NCBI GenBank assembly: GCA_009840635.1
Contig: VXNL01000027.1
Span: forward strand, 1-45,732
Direction: 5' to 3'
Length of the DNA: 45,732 nt
Source of the DNA: Acidobacteriota bacterium
GTDB taxonomy: Bacteria; Acidobacteriota; Vicinamibacteria; Marinacidobacterales; Marinacidobacteraceae
Part shown: positions 31,582-39,457 of the stretch, in pieces
Position numbering within the stretch: the stretch's first letter is position 1
Layout: each line of letters begins with the position of its first letter
Translations under genes and position numbers: made by a program
The notes under the pieces: generated by a model
Told to the model about the DNA's origin: nothing
The model's database searches: none
The model's input: only the letters and a program-made list of their open reading frames with translations

Positions 31582-32769
31582 CTAACGCTCCTCGGACGAA
31601 GTACCAGTCAGGGAACTCGTGACCGCGAGGGCCATCACCGGGTAGAGCGTCCCGGTATACGTGATGAAGTGCCATGTCTCGGTATTGAGTGACTTCGTCC
31701 ACCAGCGGCCCGACTCTCTCTGGTTCCGCCTGAGCCACTCCACGCCTCGCTGCACGGCGGGGTGCGTTGGCGGCACGCCCGCGGACGACAGCACTACGAC
31801 CGCCAGACCGGTCTGGTGGCCATCGCTCGCGGGATCGCCGAAGTCCGCCTCGGCTCGCAGGCGTTCCGCGCGGTTGCCCCGGCCCCACTCCTCGGGCCGA
31901 GCGAACGAGCGAATCGACCAGCCCCCGTCCGGGCGCTGACGGTCCAGGATCACCCTGACGATGTCCTGCTTCTGGTCGGCGCTGACCACGCCCGGGAGAT
32001 ACCGGTCCGCCCAGAGCAACGCCACGCGAGCGTAGTCATGGGGAGGAGGGACCTCCCGCAGGTACTCTCGCAGACCGGCTATCTGCCTCTGCAACTCGGG
32101 GGAGGTGGCCTGCTCGAGCCATCCCGGAGCCAGACCCAGACTCATGGCCGCGACGGTCGCGACCTGATACGCGTCGGACTCGAACGGCGGCCATGTGTCC
32201 GGCGAGTGCCACGCCCCGTCGTCCCGCTGAAGGCTGAACATGAGCTGAAAGGCCTGCTCGGTTTCGGGGGACAGCCGCCGGTCCACGTACGCATCCCAGG
32301 ATGCCAGAGACGCGGCCAGATGCACGACTTCCGCGGGGTTCACATCCTGCTGGAGCTCTCCGGGGTCCGCGGCGAGCCTGTCCTGAAGGCGCGCTTCGAG
32401 GAAGGCCCGCCAGCTTTCATCGGGCTGACCGAGACTCTCGGCGAGCTGCGGACGAACGATCCCGTACCAGCCCGTGGTGTGACACGAGACGCAGCCGCGG
32501 TTGTTCGCCCAGGCCTTGGCTCCATCCTCCAGGTAGGTGATCGCGCGCTCGATGGACAGATTCTCCGCCATCGGTTCATCCGCCGACGCCGGCGGGATGG
32601 AGATCTCTCCGAAGTGATACTGGTACAGGCTGTGGTCACCCCACTGCGCGTGAAGCTCGGAGCCGAGAAGCGAAATCCCAGCGGACAGTCCGATGGCGGC
32701 GAGCGTGAGTCTCATAACCGATCGCAATCCCAAGAGGTCCTTGTGTTGGGGGCTGAGGCTACGATCCAT
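31582..32769 (-). CDS. exported c-type cytochrome fused to a terpene-cyclase-like alpha/alpha toroid
   Basis: A 395-residue protein. A signal-like segment (MRLTLAAIGLSAGISLLGS, from residue 19) is followed by a single haem c motif, CVSCH at 93-97, in the context NNRGCVSCHTTGWYG. From about residue 150 come repeated helix pairs with QW-type motifs (RDDGAWH, RPDGGWS, RESGRWW), as in prenyltransferase/squalene-cyclase toroids, but without the catalytic DXDD of cyclases. The haem sits in the first helical repeat, so the toroid may be a scaffold around an electron-transfer site. Start is ATG at 32769 or ATG at 32715; the latter begins directly at the signal peptide. Confidence 0.75.
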   Translation of the reverse strand: MDRSLSPQHKDLLGLRSVMRLTLAAIGLSAGISLLGSELHAQWGDHSLYQYHFGEISIPPASADEPMAENLSIERAITYLEDGAKAWANNRGCVSCHTTGWYGIVRPQLAESLGQPDESWRAFLEARLQDRLAADPGELQQDVNPAEVVHLAASLASWDAYVDRRLSPETEQAFQLMFSLQRDDGAWHSPDTWPPFESDAYQVATVAAMSLGLAPGWLEQATSPELQRQIAGLREYLREVPPPHDYARVALLWADRYLPGVVSADQKQDIVRVILDRQRPDGGWSIRSFARPEEWGRGNRAERLRAEADFGDPASDGHQTGLAVVVLSSAGVPPTHPAVQRGVEWLRRNQRESGRWWTKSLNTETWHFITYTGTLYPVMALAVTSSLTGTSSEER

Positions 32770-32932
32770 CGTAGACGCTCTTTCGCTGCCACGCAAAGAC
32801 ACGCGCGCGGGCGTGGCTCGTCGCGGAGGATGCGACCGTTTAGCGGGGGCGGCGGGGCCTGCGTGCGGCTCGCGCCGCACTTGCGGCGCTGCGGCGCGAA
32901 GCGCCGGGCGGTTCGGGAGCGGGGGACCGGCG
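32770..32932. repeat. gap with GC-rich inverted repeats
   Basis: Between prfB and the cytochrome/toroid gene. GTGCGGCTCGCGCCGCAC is a perfect hairpin sequence, followed by GGCGCTGCGGCGCGAAGCGCC with further self-complementarity. No gene is seen. Confidence 0.45.
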
Positions 32933-34088
32933 CTACGAGCCTGGACGACGGGAACCCGGACCGTCGCCCGCCCCCGCTCCCGAACCGCTCGACGTCGATG
33001 AGGCCGCGAGCGTCAGGCCGGCCTTGATGAAGCCGTCGAGGTCGCCGTTCATCACCCGGTCCACGTCCCCCACCTGGTGGTTCGTGCGGTGGTCCTTCAC
33101 CATGCGGTAGGGCTGGAACACGTAGGAACGGATCTGATTCCCCCAGGTGTTGTCCCCGAGGCTCTCCTTCTCCGCTTCCTCCCGGGCCTTCCGTTCGCGC
33201 ACCGCCCGGTCGTAGAGACGCGCCCGCAGAACCTTCATGGCGCTGTCCCGGTTGCGGTGCTGAGAACGCTCGTTCTGGCAGGAGACCACGATCCCCGTCG
33301 GCAGGTGGGTGATGCGGACGGCGGAATCGGTGACGTTCACGTGCTGGCCGCCCTTCCCGCTTGCCCGGAAGGTGTCAATGCGGAGGTCGTTTTCGTCCAC
33401 TTCGATCTCGATCCGGTCGTCGAGGTCCGGAAAGGCAGCCACCGAGGCGAACGACGTGTGGCGGCGGTGCTGGGTATCGAACGGGGACATCCGGACGAGG
33501 CGGTGGACTCCTGACTCGACGCGCAGGCGGCCGTAGGCGTGATCGCCCTTGACTTCGAAGGTGGCGCCCTTGATGCCCGCTTCCTCCGCGGGTTGGCGGT
33601 CGAGAAGCTCGATCTCGAACCCCCGGCCCTTGGCCCACCGGATGTACATGCCGAGGAGCATCTCCGCCCAGTCCTGGGCGTCGGTCCCGCCCGCGCCGGG
33701 GTTGATGGTGACGATCGCGTCCTCGGCATCGTGCTCGCCGGCGAACAGCCGCCCAAGTTCGAATTCGTCGAGCTGGTTCTCGAGTCGGTCGAGGTGCTCA
33801 CGGAAGTCCTCGGCGACATCTTCACCTTCCCGGATCCACTCCGCCAGCGTCTCGACCGCGTCCATCGACCGCTCGAAGGCGTTGCTCCGCTCCAACTCGG
33901 CAAGCACGCTCGCCCGGCGCCGGGACAGCGACTCGCCGTCCCCCGAAGCCGACCACACCGCCGGATCGCTCAGGCGCTCGTCGAGCTGGGCGATCTCCTC
34001 GCTCAGGCGATCCCGGTCAAAGAAACCCCCGGGCGACGACGGCGCGACCGCCCAGGTCCTGGTAGCGGTCGAGCAGTTCCTGACTCAT
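32933..34088 (-). CDS. prfB: peptide chain release factor 2, with programmed +1 frameshift
   Basis: RF2 recognises UAA and UGA and triggers peptide release. The first 23 codons run from ATG 34088 (GGAG 8 nt upstream) to ...ARGFL, then an in-frame TGA at 34017-34019. Skipping one base after CTT (34020-34022) continues as DRDRLSEEIAQLDERLSDPAVW and the rest of RF2, so the product is about 384 residues. The shift site is classical: an internal GGGGG (34026-34030), TTT, CTT, TGA, C, with the same spacing as in E. coli. Low RF2 lets the ribosome shift and make more RF2. Domain evidence: the SPF tripeptide in VRMSPFD for stop-codon choice, and SGKGGQHVNVTDSAVR for catalysis. A Ser/Gly-rich tail ends the protein. 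Confidence 0.95.
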
Positions 34089-34117
34089 GAGTGGTTCTCC
34101 GCCGGCGGAAGGCTCGA

Positions 34118-34123
34118 ATTCTA
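34118..34123 (-). promoter_or_regulatory. -10 box upstream of prfB
   Basis: TAGAAT on the minus strand, 29 nt before the prfB ATG. This leaves room for the GGAG ribosome site, so prfB appears to use a normal leader. Confidence 0.4.
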
Positions 34124-34222
34124 GTGCGGTGTCCCGGAAACGCATGCCATTGGCGAGCTACGAGGGACGGGAGAAGTCCGCGCCGAGATCGGAGCCGCAG
34201 TTTCCGAGTGGGATTGCGACGT

Positions 34223-34282
34223 GCGCGGTGCGGAGCACCGCGCGTGCCGGTCTGGAGGGCCCCACCGGGAGAACTGCCCGGC
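34223..34282. repeat. perfect hairpin plus dispersed repeat copy
   Basis: GCGCGGTGC-GGA-GCACCGCGC is a perfect 9-bp stem. It runs into GCGTGCCGGTCTGGAGGGC and CCACCGGGAGAACTGCC, which match the elements near 17334 and 11158. This is another mosaic member of the intergenic repeat set. Confidence 0.6.
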
Positions 34283-34290
34283 GTTGCCGA

Positions 34291-34323
34291 GAAGTCTGCG
34301 CCGCATTCTGCGGCGCAGACTTC
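34291..34323 (-). terminator. perfect 14-bp stem-loop at the end of the SPOR gene
   Basis: GAAGTCTGCGCCGC-ATTCT-GCGGCGCAGACTTC is a perfect 14-bp inverted repeat whose edge touches the SPOR gene stop codon. It lacks a T-run but is stable enough to mark the transcript end. It may also belong to the repeat set found in the other gaps. Confidence 0.55.
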
Positions 34324-35057
34324 TAACGGCTCGTGACCAGGGTCGCGAACTGCTCGCTTTCGAGCCGCGCCGCCAGATCCCGGGCCGCCTCACGGCTCTC
34401 GAACTGGCCGACGCGCACCCGGAAGATCCCGGCCGGCGTGCCCTCCAGGTAGCCCTCGATTCCCCGCGCGGCGAGCTGCTCCAACATCCGCTCGGCGGCC
34501 GCCCGGTCGCGGAAGGCGGCGACCTGGATGGTGAACTTCCCGGAGGCGGCCGGCTGCGGTCGGTCGGCCGCCCGGGACGGCGCCGGGTTCGCGGCGCGCG
34601 GTTCGGGGGCCGCCTGGGTCCGGTTCGCGAGCTGCTCGGGGCTCGTGGAGGCCGTGCGGGCCGGAGGCCGCGCCGCCGGCGTCGCTCGGGCCGGGGCCGA
34701 AGTCGCGGGCCGGGCCGCCCGGGCCGGCTGATCCCGGGCAGTCGTCTCCCGAGCCGGAGCGCGCGCCGCCGTCCTCCCGGCGGGTGTCGGCTCGGAGCGG
34801 ATCGGGAGGCGGAGGGTGTCTTCCTCGGGCGCCTCGGCGACGGAGGCGGGGGCCGCTTTCGCCGCTGGGGGAGCCGGGACCGGGCTAGTGCGGCGGGCCA
34901 TCATCGCCTCCGCCGCATCGGGAGCCATACCGCGTCCGATGACGATCCCCCCGACGAAGACGCCCACCACGATCACGATGAGCAGCCCGAACAACATGAC
35001 GAGTTGCCGCGTCGTGAACTGGACGTCGTAGTGGTCGCTGTCGTGGTGGCCGTGCAT
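34323..35057 (-). CDS. SPOR-domain inner-membrane protein
   Basis: A 244-residue bitopic protein. A His-rich cytoplasmic start (MHGHHDSDHYD) leads to one membrane helix (LVMLFGLLIVIVVGVFVGGI), then a long Ala/Pro/Arg-rich periplasmic linker (about 50-170) and a C-terminal SPOR domain: KFTIQVAAFRDRAAAERMLE, LAARGIEGYLEGTPAGIFRV, RVGQFESREAARDLAARL. SPOR domains bind denuded peptidoglycan at the division septum, so a cell-division or wall role is likely. ATG at 35057 follows GGGAGG. Confidence 0.9.
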   Translation of the reverse strand: MHGHHDSDHYDVQFTTRQLVMLFGLLIVIVVGVFVGGIVIGRGMAPDAAEAMMARRTSPVPAPPAAKAAPASVAEAPEEDTLRLPIRSEPTPAGRTAARAPARETTARDQPARAARPATSAPARATPAARPPARTASTSPEQLANRTQAAPEPRAANPAPSRAADRPQPAASGKFTIQVAAFRDRAAAERMLEQLAARGIEGYLEGTPAGIFRVRVGQFESREAARDLAARLESEQFATLVTSR

Positions 35058-35208
35058 GGAAACCTCCCGGGAATGGCGCGTCGGGACGCTCCGTGCGCAG
35101 CGTTTCCCCGCACCTTTGTTATGACACTAACAGAAGTTACGGAGAATTTCTAAAGCGTTACTTGAAGGTACTTGGTCTGGCGGGCACCCGCGCGGTCGGC
35201 CGCGGCGG

Positions 35209-35991
35209 TCAGTCCTTCGAGGAATCCTTGCCCGAATGCAGCTCGAGGAAGGGTTTCACCAGGTCGAGCGGGAGGGGGAAGATGATGGTCGAGTTCTTCT
35301 CGGTGGCGATCTCGGTCAGCGTCTGCAGGTAACGGAGCTGGGCGCCAAGTGGGTGCTGGCCCACGATCTCGGCCGCTTCGGCGAGCTGCGCGGAGGCCTG
35401 GAACTCGCCCTCGGCGTGGATGACCTTGGCGCGCTTCTCGCGTTCCGCCTCGGCCTGGCGCGCGAGCGCCCGGGTCATTTCGCCCGGCAGGTCCACGTGC
35501 TTGACCTCGACGGAGGCCACCTTGATCCCCCAGGGATCGGTGCTCTTGTCGAGGATGCCCTGCAACTGGACGTTCAACTGGTCGCGCTGCGAGAGCAGGT
35601 CGTCGAGGTCCACCTGACCGAGGACGCTGCGGAGCGTGGTCTGCGCGAGCTGCGAGGTCGCGTACAGGAAGTCCTCGACCTCGATGACCGCCTTCGTCGG
35701 GTCCACCACCCGGAAGAACACCACCGCGTTCACCTTCACGGACACGTTGTCGCGGGTGATGATGTCCTGGGGCGGCACGTCGAAAGCGATGAGTCGCAGG
35801 CTGATCCGCACCATCCGATCGATGGGCGCGAAGACCAGCACCAGGCCCGGGCCCCGGGGCCGGGGCAACAGCTTGCCGAAGCGGAAGATCACGCCGCGCT
35901 CGTACTCGTTCAGGATCTTGATCCAGTTGAGGATGAAGATGACCGCGAAGGCGATCGCCACCAGGGCTCCCAGGGGAAGTCCGAAAGTCAT
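35209..35991 (-). CDS. slipin (stomatin/SPFH band 7 protein)
   Basis: A 260-residue membrane-anchored SPFH protein. An N-terminal hydrophobic helix ([18 protein letters not shown]) precedes the band 7 domain: [72 protein letters not shown] and [20 protein letters not shown] charged coiled-coil tail follows ([20 protein letters not shown]). Slipins form membrane microdomain assemblies and are partners of NfeD proteases. Its ATG overlaps the NfeD stop (ATGA), as in many slipin-NfeD operons. Confidence 0.92.
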   Translation of the reverse strand: MTFGLPLGALVAIAFAVIFILNWIKILNEYERGVIFRFGKLLPRPRGPGLVLVFAPIDRMVRISLRLIAFDVPPQDIITRDNVSVKVNAVVFFRVVDPTKAVIEVEDFLYATSQLAQTTLRSVLGQVDLDDLLSQRDQLNVQLQGILDKSTDPWGIKVASVEVKHVDLPGEMTRALARQAEAEREKRAKVIHAEGEFQASAQLAEAAEIVGQHPLGAQLRYLQTLTEIATEKNSTIIFPLPLDLVKPFLELHSGKDSSKD

Positions 35992-37337
35992 GTATCAGCT
36001 CCTTGCTTGACAGAGTCATCGGAGGCCGGGCCGACGCGGAGCACCAACCCGTCCACCGCAAGCACCTTGACGCGCTCGCCAGCGTTCACCGGTGCTGCCG
36101 CGACAGCGTCCCAGAACTCGCCGTGGACGAACACCTTGCCCTCGCCACCCGGCGGAATATCGCTGCGCACGGTGGCCACCAGACCGATCATCCCTTCCCG
36201 CCCGGTGACCGCGGGACGCCGCTGGGCGCGGACCACCAGTTGACCGAGGAAGAACACCAGGACCACGAATACCAGGACGGACGGAACGACGAGTCCCCAG
36301 GTCAACGTCAGTGCGGGCGTGGGCAGGGATTGCTCCTCGAAGAAGAAAAGAAGACCGATCACCAGCGCCACCGCTCCCGACAGCCCCATTATGCCGAACG
36401 ACGGCGTGAGGGCCTCCGCGGTCAGGAGACCGATTCCAGCGAGCAGGAGCAGCACTCCGAGAAGACTGACCGGCAGGAAGTTGAGGCCGAAGGCGGCCAG
36501 CAGGAGCGCGATGCCTCCGAGAATGCCCGGGATGAGCAGGCCGGGGTTCGAGAACTCGAGGTAGAGCCCGAGCAGGCCGATCATCCCGAGCAGCACCGCC
36601 AGATTCGGGTTGGCGATCACCGAAAGAGCCCGGTCCCGGAAGCTCATCTCGGTCTCCACGACGAGCGCGTCCGCGGTATCGAGCGTGACCTCGGTGCCGT
36701 CGATCCGGGTCACCGTCCGGCCGTGGACGGCCGCCAGGAACGCCTCGGTGTTGTCGGCTACGAGGTCGATGAGACCGGCCTCGAGCGCTTCCGAGGCCGT
36801 CCAGCTCCGCGCCTCCGTGACGCCCTGCTCGGCGAGGGCGACGTCGCGCCCCCGGCGCTCGGCGATGGACCTCAGGTAGGCCGCGGCGTCGGATTCGACC
36901 TTCCGGCTCAGGGTCTCGGGCATCTCGCCGCCCGTTCCGGCGATGGGAGTCGCCGCGCCCATATTGGTCCCCGGGGCCATCCCCGAAACGTCGGCCGCCA
37001 GGGTGATCAGGTACCCGGCTGAGGCGGCCCGGGAGCCGGAGGGACCCACGAAGACGGCGACCGGCACCGCGCTGTTCAGGATCGCCTCGATGATTTCCCG
37101 CATCGCGGTGTCGAGGCCTCCCGGAGTGTCGAGGCGGATCAGGACCAACCCCGCGCCCGCCTCCTCCGCCGCCGAGATCGTCGTCAGCACCCGGCGGGCG
37201 GACACCGAGTGAATGATGTCCACCACGTCTACCTGATGGACGTCCGGGGCGGCCGCCGCGACGGATGGCGGTCCCGCGACGGCAAGGCAGAACCCGACGG
37301 CGGTGATGGCCCGGCGGCGCCCGTCTGACGTTCTCAA
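35988..37337 (-). CDS. NfeD-family membrane serine protease
   Basis: A 449-residue protein with a signal sequence. It has a ClpP-like serine protease domain (about 35-235), several membrane helices, and a C-terminal NfeD beta-barrel ([20 protein letters not shown] to the end). The catalytic Ser106 lies in [10 protein letters not shown] and the general-base Lys146 in [18 protein letters not shown]. The 40-residue gap matches the archaeal Ser97/Lys138 pair of PH1510. Such enzymes cleave stomatin-type partners, and the slipin is encoded next. TTG at 37337 overlaps the greA stop, so greA, nfeD and the slipin gene form one coupled operon. Confidence 0.92.
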   Translation of the reverse strand: MRTSDGRRRAITAVGFCLAVAGPPSVAAAAPDVHQVDVVDIIHSVSARRVLTTISAAEEAGAGLVLIRLDTPGGLDTAMREIIEAILNSAVPVAVFVGPSGSRAASAGYLITLAADVSGMAPGTNMGAATPIAGTGGEMPETLSRKVESDAAAYLRSIAERRGRDVALAEQGVTEARSWTASEALEAGLIDLVADNTEAFLAAVHGRTVTRIDGTEVTLDTADALVVETEMSFRDRALSVIANPNLAVLLGMIGLLGLYLEFSNPGLLIPGILGGIALLLAAFGLNFLPVSLLGVLLLLAGIGLLTAEALTPSFGIMGLSGAVALVIGLLFFFEEQSLPTPALTLTWGLVVPSVLVFVVLVFFLGQLVVRAQRRPAVTGREGMIGLVATVRSDIPPGGEGKVFVHGEFWDAVAAAPVNAGERVKVLAVDGLVLRVGPASDDSVKQGADT

Positions 37338-37810
37338 GAGGAATCCCGGTCGTGAATGGTGCGGAGTTCGCGGATCTCGAACTCCCGCTCGCCGAGCGGC
37401 GTGTGCACGCTCACCTCATCTCCCACCCGGGCTCCCATGAGCGCCCTCCCGATCGGGGAGCCGGTGGACACCTTCCCCGCCGCGGCGTCCACGTCCTCGC
37501 TGACCACCAGCTCGTACCGGAACTCCTCGTCGGTGTCCAGGTCCATGACCGCGACCTGGCTGCCGAGCGATACCCGGTCCGCCGGAATGTTGTCCATGCT
37601 CACCATGGACAGGTCCGCGAGCCGGCCCTTGAGTTGCGCGAGCCGGACGGCGACGTAGTTCTGCCGCTCCTTCGCGGCTTCGTACTCCGCGTTTTCGGAC
37701 AGATCGCCGTGCTCGCGGGCCTCCTTGATCTGTTTGGGAAGCCGCAGGTGCAGCTCTTCCTCGAGTTCGCGCACTTCCGCCTCGAGGCGGGCGCGGAAGG
37801 ACAGTGTCAC
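37334..37810 (-). CDS. greA: transcription elongation factor GreA
   Basis: A 158-residue Gre factor that rescues backtracked RNA polymerase by stimulating cleavage of the transcript. The N-terminal coiled coil (FRARLEAEVRELEEELHLRL) leads to the GreA tip motif DLSENAEYEAAKERQ with the acidic residues that reach the active site. The C-terminal FKBP-like domain includes GSQVAVMDLDTDEEFRY and GSPIGRALMGARVGDEVSV. I chose GTG at 37810, which gives the standard length; longer frames add an Arg-rich non-GreA stretch. An extended -10 (TGCTATTCT) lies about 40 nt upstream. It heads the greA-nfeD-slipin operon. Confidence 0.95.
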   Translation of the reverse strand: MTLSFRARLEAEVRELEEELHLRLPKQIKEAREHGDLSENAEYEAAKERQNYVAVRLAQLKGRLADLSMVSMDNIPADRVSLGSQVAVMDLDTDEEFRYELVVSEDVDAAAGKVSTGSPIGRALMGARVGDEVSVHTPLGEREFEIRELRTIHDRDSS

Positions 37811-37852
37811 GAGTAGCCGAGAGCCTTTCTGGAACGAGAACCGATCAAAATC

Positions 37853-37858
37853 AGAATA
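37853..37858 (-). promoter_or_regulatory. extended -10 box upstream of greA
   Basis: TGCTATTCT on the minus strand: TATTCT with a TGn extension, about 43 nt before the greA start. It shares the TGC extension with the LVIVD promoter at 17624. Confidence 0.45.
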
Positions 37859-37914
37859 GCACCGCCGGCGCCTCGTTCGCGCGGCCGGGACGGCCCGGCG
37901 CCGCGCCGGGGAAA

Positions 37915-37932
37915 CCGCCGCTCTTGCGGCGG
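37915..37932. other. 7-bp hairpin between greA and the peroxiredoxin gene
   Basis: CCGCCGC-TCTT-GCGGCGG is a perfect stem in the 183-bp divergent gap, next to other GC palindromes (GGCGCCGCGCC). It may be an operator or another REP-like unit. Confidence 0.35.
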
Positions 37933-37993
37933 GCACGGCCAGCGGGCATGATCCGCACTCCGAACCAGATGGTGCAACCGAGGGAGGTTCTCC

Positions 37994-38623
37994 ATGCAAC
38001 ACATCAAGAGCCGCCGGTTGTCCGGCGTCCTGGCGCTCGGGCTCGCCGCCGGGCTGGCCGCGGTCGCGGGAACTCCTGACGCCGTGGCGCAGGACGTCTC
38101 GCTCAGGGTGGGAGACAAGGCGCCGATGTTCCCCAATCCGCTGCCATCCAGCGCGGGCGAGTCGCCGGGCGCGACGAAGCTCGATCTGAGCGCCGCCCTG
38201 GGAAAGAAGAACATCGTGCTGGCCTTCTACGTGGCCGACTGGACGGGTGGTTGAACGCTCCAGTTTTCGTCCTACAAGGACGACATCCAGAAGTTTCTGG
38301 ATGCGGACACCCAGGTCTTCGGCATCAGCGTGGACACCCCCTTCTCCCAGTGGAACTGGCTCCAGAACATGGGCGAGGAATCCGGAATGATGGTGGCGCC
38401 GGCCGCCGAGGGTGAGTTGCCTGGACTGGTTCTGCTGTCGGACCGCCAGGCGGAAGTGGTGGGCGCCTATGGCGTCACGCCGCTCGAGATCAACGGGGCG
38501 ACCTACGCGTCGCGCGCGACCTTCGTGATCGACCGTGAGGGCATCCTTCAGTACGTCAACTACGACTACCAGATCCGTGAGGACTACGAACCGCTGATGG
38601 AAGTCCTGGCCGGGCTCGAGTAA
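37994..38623 (+). CDS. exported peroxiredoxin with in-frame TGA at the peroxidatic cysteine (probable selenoprotein)
   Basis: A 209-residue AhpC/TSA-type peroxiredoxin if TGA 38252-38254 is read as selenocysteine 87. ATG at 37994 follows GGGAGG; the signal peptide ends DAVAQ, so the enzyme acts in the periplasm. The local motif ADWTGG-(TGA)-TLQF aligns with the family's T-x-x-C active site, Thr three residues before the Cys. The conserved Arg follows in YASRATFVIDREG. Downstream of the TGA the frame stays open and protein-like to the end (GISVDTPFSQWNWLQ, VVGAYGVTPLE, YDYQIREDYEP). The protein has no cysteine at all, hence no resolving Cys. Two hairpins lie 18 and 37 nt after the TGA. Alternative: a nonsense mutation or base error turning TGC or TGT into TGA. 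Confidence 0.85.
38267..38303 (+). promoter_or_regulatory. candidate bacterial SECIS: two tandem hairpins after the TGA
   Basis: Hairpin 1 is TCGTCC-TACAA-GGACGA (38267-38283), with its loop beginning 18 nt after the TGA. Hairpin 2 is CATCCAGA-AGTT-TCTGGATG (38284-38303), a perfect 8-bp stem with loop beginning 37 nt after the TGA and a G in the first two loop bases, a known bSECIS trait. Both loops fall in the 16-37 nt distance range reported for bacterial SECIS elements. Which one binds SelB cannot be decided by eye. Confidence 0.55.
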
Positions 38624-38655
38624 CGGCCCGCCAGGCCAGTCCGGCTCCCCGGCCC

Positions 38656-39390
38656 GTGTCGCCCGCGCCGCCGGCCCTCGTGGTCGCCATGCGCCACGGG
38701 CCGGCGAACGCCCTCGACCCCGTGCTGGTCCGAGAGCTGCGGGCGAGCCTCGATGAAGCGGAACAAAGCGGCCGGCCGCTGGTCCTGACCGGGAACGGCC
38801 GTTTCTTTTCGGCCGGCCTCGACCTCGCCGGACTGCCGGAGGACCGGGACGAAATGGGTGAGTTCGTTGACGCCTTCGACGAATTCGTCCGCCGGCTCTT
38901 CCTCTTCCCCTGCCCCACCGTCGCCGCGGTGAACGGCCACGCGGTGGCGGGCGGCGCGATCCTGGCGACCGCCTGCGACGTCCGCATCGGAGCCACCGGC
39001 GCCTACCGGATCGGCGTCTCCGAGGTCCAGCTCGGGGTCATCTTCCCGGCGGCGGCTTTCGAGGTCCTGCGGGCGGCCGTTCCGCCGGAGCGGACCGCGG
39101 AGGTTCTCCTGCGCGGCCGGCTCACGGGACCCGAGGAAGCCCTCGCGAACGGCTTCCTCCACGAACTGGCGGAGCCGGAGGCACTGCCGGCGCGGGCGGC
39201 GGAGCGGGCCGAAGAGCTGGGCGCCCTCCCTCGCGAGGCCTACGCCCACACCAAGCAGGAACTCCGCGCCGGGTTTGCCGAGCGGGCCCTGAGCCTGGCC
39301 GCCGAGAAGCGCGAGGGGTTCCTGGACACCTGGTTTTCGGAGGAATCGAAGGCGCGCCGCGCGGCGATCCTGGGCAGCAGGAAGAGGTAG
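38656..39390 (+). CDS. enoyl-CoA hydratase/isomerase (crotonase) family protein
   Basis: A 244-residue crotonase-fold protein acting on acyl-CoA thioesters. Oxyanion-hole segments are clear (GNGRFFSAGLDL and NGHAVAGGAILATACDVRIG), followed by GVSEVQLGVIFPAAAFEVL, where hydratases carry a catalytic Glu. The C-terminal helices (AEERALSLAAEKREGFLDTW-like) are of the usual kind. Only part of the hydratase catalytic pair is evident, so isomerase or hydrolase activity is equally possible. GTG at 38656 lies 32 bp after the peroxiredoxin stop, without a clear ribosome site. Confidence 0.85.
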   Translation: MSPAPPALVVAMRHGPANALDPVLVRELRASLDEAEQSGRPLVLTGNGRFFSAGLDLAGLPEDRDEMGEFVDAFDEFVRRLFLFPCPTVAAVNGHAVAGGAILATACDVRIGATGAYRIGVSEVQLGVIFPAAAFEVLRAAVPPERTAEVLLRGRLTGPEEALANGFLHELAEPEALPARAAERAEELGALPREAYAHTKQELRAGFAERALSLAAEKREGFLDTWFSEESKARRAAILGSRKR

Positions 39391-39457
39391 CGGCAGAGGG
39401 AGAGCGCTTCGTGCCGGCGCTTCAGGCGTTTGCCGCGGGGTGACGAACGGAGTGGGG

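Noticed and set aside
31364..31888. A 174-residue minus-strand protein overlapping the cytochrome/toroid gene
   Set aside because: It is a frame-shadow with Arg-rich composition and does not include the protein-like fragment at 31411-31569, which is in another frame.
37994..38254. The peroxiredoxin as two separate genes or a pseudogene
   Set aside because: The TGA falls exactly at the catalytic residue, the frame is intact on both sides, and suitable hairpins follow; a simple nonsense mutation at that single codon is less likely.
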